Assembly: GCA_903906315.1 (NCBI GenBank)
Contig: CAIVJW010000161.1
Span: 1-38,605 of the forward strand
Source: an uncultured delta proteobacterium
GTDB taxonomy: Bacteria > Myxococcota_A > Polyangia > Polyangiales > Polyangiaceae
DNA length: 38,605 nucleotides
Direction: 5' to 3'
The notes under the pieces were generated by a model that was not told the DNA's origin, did no database searches, and worked only from the letters and a program-made list of their open reading frames with translations. The first letter of the stretch is position 1, and each line of letters begins with the position of its first letter. Positions 36,431 to 38,605 of this stretch are shown here, in pieces. The position numbers were made by a program, and so were the translations under genes.

Positions 36431-37596
36431 ACCCCGTGGCGGATGACGACCTTCGGGAAGGTCTTGATGGCCTTCTCGAACGCCGCGGGCTCGAAGTCCG
36501 AGAAGTTCACCATCGTGCCCTCGCCGCGGTTCAGGATGACCTCCCAGACGAGGTCGTGGATGTTCGGGTCGCGCGACTCGAGCAGGTGGCGGGTGATGTG
36601 CCACGTCTCGAAGATGCGCCGGCCGATCACGCTGTGCAGTGAGATGCCGTCGACGATGAGCCGGTCGAAATTCTCGATGACCGCGTCGCCGCTCTTGAGG
36701 CCGAAGAGGATGACGTCGCCGCCGCGCCGCACGCAGCGGAGCGCGTTGTTCACGCTCGAGTTCACGCCCGTCATCTCGAGCGCGACGTCGACGCCGACGC
36801 CGTCGGTCAGCTTGCGGATGCGGTCGGTGAGCTCCTTGTCGCTCGCGTGCGACTTGCCGCTCATCTCGGGCGTGAGCACCACGTCGGCGCCGAGGCGACG
36901 GGCCATCTCCGCGTGGTTCTCCATCGGCTCGACGCCGATGACGTAGTTCGCGCCCATCGCGCGCGCGATCGCGACCGCGAACAGGCCGATCGTCCCGCAG
37001 CCGACGATGGCGACGCGCTTGCCGCGCAGGTTCACCTTCGTGCAGGCGTGCACCGCGTTGCCGAAGGGCTCCTGCACGGCGGCGACCTCGGGGCGGATCT
37101 TGTCGAGGTTCGTCCGCCAGAGCGCCTTCGCCGGCAGCTTCACGAGCTCCGAGAAGCAGCCGTCCTGGCTGATGCCGATGATCTTGTCGTCGGCGCAGAC
37201 GTGCGTGTCGCCGATCCGGCACTGGTAGCAGGCGCCGCAGACGATGTGGCTCTCGGTCGAGACCACGTCGTCGACGTCGATGCCGTACGTGCGCTTCGCG
37301 TCGGTGCCGACGGCGACGACTTTGCCCAGCAGCTCGTGCCCGATGACGCGCGTGCTCTTCTTCTCGCGGTCGAGCGAGCCGAAGATCATGTCCTTGAACG
37401 CCGACCGGAACCAGATGCCGCGGTCCGACCCGCAGAACCCGGTCATCATCGGCTGGATCAGGACGTTCGACCGATCGTGGTAGTCCTTCGACTCGTCGAG
37501 GACGGGACGCTCGACCTCCGACTTGCGGAGGCCCGTCGTCGTCTCCCAGGGATCGGTCTCGCGGCTGTACGTCAGCGCCAGCATGCTGTCGGCCAT
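36427..37596 (-). CDS. tdh: Threonine 3-dehydrogenase (zinc MDR family)
   Basis: Tdh oxidises L-threonine to 2-amino-3-ketobutyrate with NAD+. The 389-residue protein has the medium-chain dehydrogenase layout: catalytic zinc residues Cys55 (FCGSD), His87-Glu88 (GHE) and Glu176 in QEPFGNAVHA; structural zinc Cys120, 123, 126 and 134; a Rossmann loop GCGTIGLFA (199-207) with Glu223 (GVEP) favouring NAD. GVDVALEMTGVNSSV and GRRIFETWHITRHLL in the C-terminal half are characteristic of threonine dehydrogenase. The N-terminal 45 residues are longer than usual, so another MDR dehydrogenase is possible. AAGGAG lies seven bases before the ATG. kbl, next in the pathway, is nearby on the other strand. 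Confidence 0.85.
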   Translation of the reverse strand: MADSMLALTYSRETDPWETTTGLRKSEVERPVLDESKDYHDRSNVLIQPMMTGFCGSDRGIWFRSAFKDMIFGSLDREKKSTRVIGHELLGKVVAVGTDAKRTYGIDVDDVVSTESHIVCGACYQCRIGDTHVCADDKIIGISQDGCFSELVKLPAKALWRTNLDKIRPEVAAVQEPFGNAVHACTKVNLRGKRVAIVGCGTIGLFAVAIARAMGANYVIGVEPMENHAEMARRLGADVVLTPEMSGKSHASDKELTDRIRKLTDGVGVDVALEMTGVNSSVNNALRCVRRGGDVILFGLKSGDAVIENFDRLIVDGISLHSVIGRRIFETWHITRHLLESRDPNIHDLVWEVILNRGEGTMVNFSDFEPAAFEKAIKTFPKVVIRHGV

Positions 37597-37708
37597 CGGT
37601 GCGCTCCTTCAGCGCCCGCGCGGCCCGCCTCGAGGGCGGGCGGTCGGGGCGCGATCGCGGACGCCGGCGGGGGGACCGGAGCCTCGCGTGGACGCGGTCT
37701 ACCATGGC

Positions 37709-37741
37709 GGCCGGCGCGCGGGGGGGGGAGGCGCGCCGGCC
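37709..37741 (-). terminator. Perfect 11-bp hairpin after the SH3-like lipoprotein gene
   Basis: GGCCGGCGCGC and GCGCGCCGGCC pair perfectly around an 11-base loop that includes nine consecutive G on the plus strand. It starts 35 bases after the lipoprotein stop at 37776. T-rich sequence (CTTTGATC) lies on the plus-strand side only, so a minus-strand terminator role rests on the stem. Confidence 0.45.
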
Positions 37742-37775
37742 TTTGATCGCGCTGCGGACGGTCGCCCGCGCCGCG

Positions 37776-38300
37776 CTACTTCCGCTTCGGGACGATGATC
37801 GCGGGCTTCGTGGGCGCGGTCGCCTTCGCGGACGTCGCCGGCTTCGCGGAGGTCGTGGTGGCCGGGGGTGCGGTCGGCACGGGCGGAGGCGGCGGCACGG
37901 TCGTCTGCGCGGCCGTCGGGTTCTGGATCTCGCGCATCTCGACCCAGCCGGGGCCGAGCTGGCCGACGCCGATCGGGTACTCGATCTTCATGCAGTTGCC
38001 GCAGCTCGCCTTCAGGTTGACGAACGTGCCGGGCCCGAGGTTCGTCAGGCGCGGTGACAGCGGGTCCGGCGCCTGCTTGACCGAGAAGGAGTGCAGGAGC
38101 TTCACCGTACCGCCCATCGGCACCTCGGCACCCTGGCAGGGGGCGACCTCGCCGGCGGCTACCGGGGCGGCTGCGCCGGGCGCGGCGGCGCCCTCCTTGC
38201 CGCTCGTGGCGGCGGCCGGCTCTTCCTTCTTGGAGCAGCCCGCCAGCAGCGCGAGCGACGCGACGGCACCGAGCAGCATGAGCGAAGTCTTGGTCATCAT
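37776..38300 (-). CDS. SH3-like lipoprotein
   Basis: A 174-residue lipoprotein. MMTKTSLMLLGAVASLALLAGC has a canonical lipobox (LAGC, Cys22). GGGAGGAAGG upstream supports the ATG at 38300 or the adjacent one at 38297. After an Ala/Glu/Gly-rich linker, a compact domain (about 60-125) carries SFSVKQAPDPLSPRLTNLGPGTFVNLKASCGNCMKIEYPIGVGQLGPGWVEMREI, reminiscent of a bacterial SH3 domain with a CxxC that could be a disulfide. A Pro/Thr/Ala/Lys-rich tail follows. Bacterial SH3 domains bind cell wall or partner peptides. It is free-standing. Confidence 0.75.
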   Translation of the reverse strand: MMTKTSLMLLGAVASLALLAGCSKKEEPAAATSGKEGAAAPGAAAPVAAGEVAPCQGAEVPMGGTVKLLHSFSVKQAPDPLSPRLTNLGPGTFVNLKASCGNCMKIEYPIGVGQLGPGWVEMREIQNPTAAQTTVPPPPPVPTAPPATTTSAKPATSAKATAPTKPAIIVPKRK

Positions 38301-38480
38301 GCGAGCCTTCCTCCCGCGGACCGCCCGGCGGCCCGACATGTCGCCGCGACGGTACACGACCCCGCCCGGTTTCGCACCAGCCATCCGGGCGCGCGCGCGC
38401 CCCATCCGCGGCGCGAGCCGCCGGATCCGCGGGGGCCCAGCGCCGGGTTTTCGGCCGCGCGCGGCCCCATCGCGAGCGGA

Positions 38481-38605
38481 TAGCGGTCCGCCGGACCGCG
38501 GGGTTTGCGGTCGCGCGCGGCCCCCACGCGACGCGCTAGCGGTCCGCCGGACCGCGGGGTTTGCGGTCGCGCGCGGCCCCCTCGCGACGCGCTAGCGGTC
38601 CGCCG
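38481..38605. repeat. 56-bp tandem palindrome-containing repeat array, truncated by window end
   Basis: Units start at 38481, 38537 and 38593. The first two differ at one base in 56; the third is cut after 13 bases. Each unit opens with TAGCGGTCCGCCGGACCGC, a 7-bp dyad with a three-base centre, followed by GGGGTTTGCGGTCGCGCGCGG. A degenerate copy sharing the second half of the unit (GGTTTT..GGCCGCGCGCGGCCCC) lies just upstream at about 38421-38480. The array continues past the window. Not coding in any frame. Confidence 0.85.

Noticed and set aside
38481-38605. Possible CRISPR array at the right end
   Set aside because: The whole 56-bp unit repeats, leaving no unique spacers between repeats. 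No cas gene is present.

Overview
The window is very GC-rich, with almost every third codon position G or C, so long spurious reading frames open on all strands. The gene content points to a soil myxobacterium of the Polyangia type (Myxococcota). The main clues are a large transmembrane Ser/Thr protein kinase with a Pro/Gln-rich linker, tandem MopE/choice-of-anchor-L lipoproteins, many Ala/Pro-rich secreted proteins and a GYF_2-domain membrane protein. I see no rRNA, tRNA, insertion sequence, phage gene or CRISPR array. The organism name is an inference.

Layout, left to right. 1-1702 (+): a lipoate-ligase-like protein and a small SAM methyltransferase. 1781-6042 (-): three paralogous surface lipoproteins in tandem. 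6212-8667 (-): metK and an orphan TRAP-type solute-binding protein, each with its own punctuation (terminator hairpin, then a good metK promoter). 8829-9239 (+): a YbjN-like protein. 9273-14157 (-): purQ, a zinc-ribbon membrane protein, a TSPPY-type methyltransferase, a 2Fe-2S ferredoxin, a PDZ lipoprotein and a Dam-type adenine methylase. 14249-14896 (+): a CPBP-family membrane protease. 15247-22326 (+): mnmA coupled to a secreted protein, then a three-gene set with a secreted repeat-like protein, a Ser/Thr kinase and a large exported protein. 22390-27118 (+): an RlmD/TrmA-type RNA methyltransferase, a 64-residue Cys-rich protein, tilS and ftsH. 27242-31953 (-): a tightly coupled trio of GYF_2 membrane protein, coiled-coil lipoprotein and outer-membrane barrel. 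32100-36189: a ComF-type phosphoribosyltransferase, an EEP-family hydrolase, an unknown protein, kbl and a zinc-ribbon membrane protein. 36221-38300 (-): tdh with a coupled tiny membrane protein, and an SH3-like lipoprotein. 38481 to the end: 56-bp tandem repeats that run off the window.

Functional themes. Translation and RNA modification are represented by mnmA, tilS, the RlmD-like enzyme and metK, which supplies SAM. Threonine breakdown to glycine and acetyl-CoA is represented by tdh and kbl, which face each other across two small genes. Envelope biology dominates the rest: about ten lipoproteins or secreted proteins, one barrel, and several single-pass or double-pass membrane proteins. The least explained parts are the GYF/lipoprotein/barrel operon, the kinase operon, the Cys-rich protein fused by overlap to tilS, and the terminal repeats. 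Many genes have a -10-like TANNNT box, often preceded by TGN, only 6-11 bases before the start codon and no Shine-Dalgarno sequence, which suggests leaderless or near-leaderless mRNAs.
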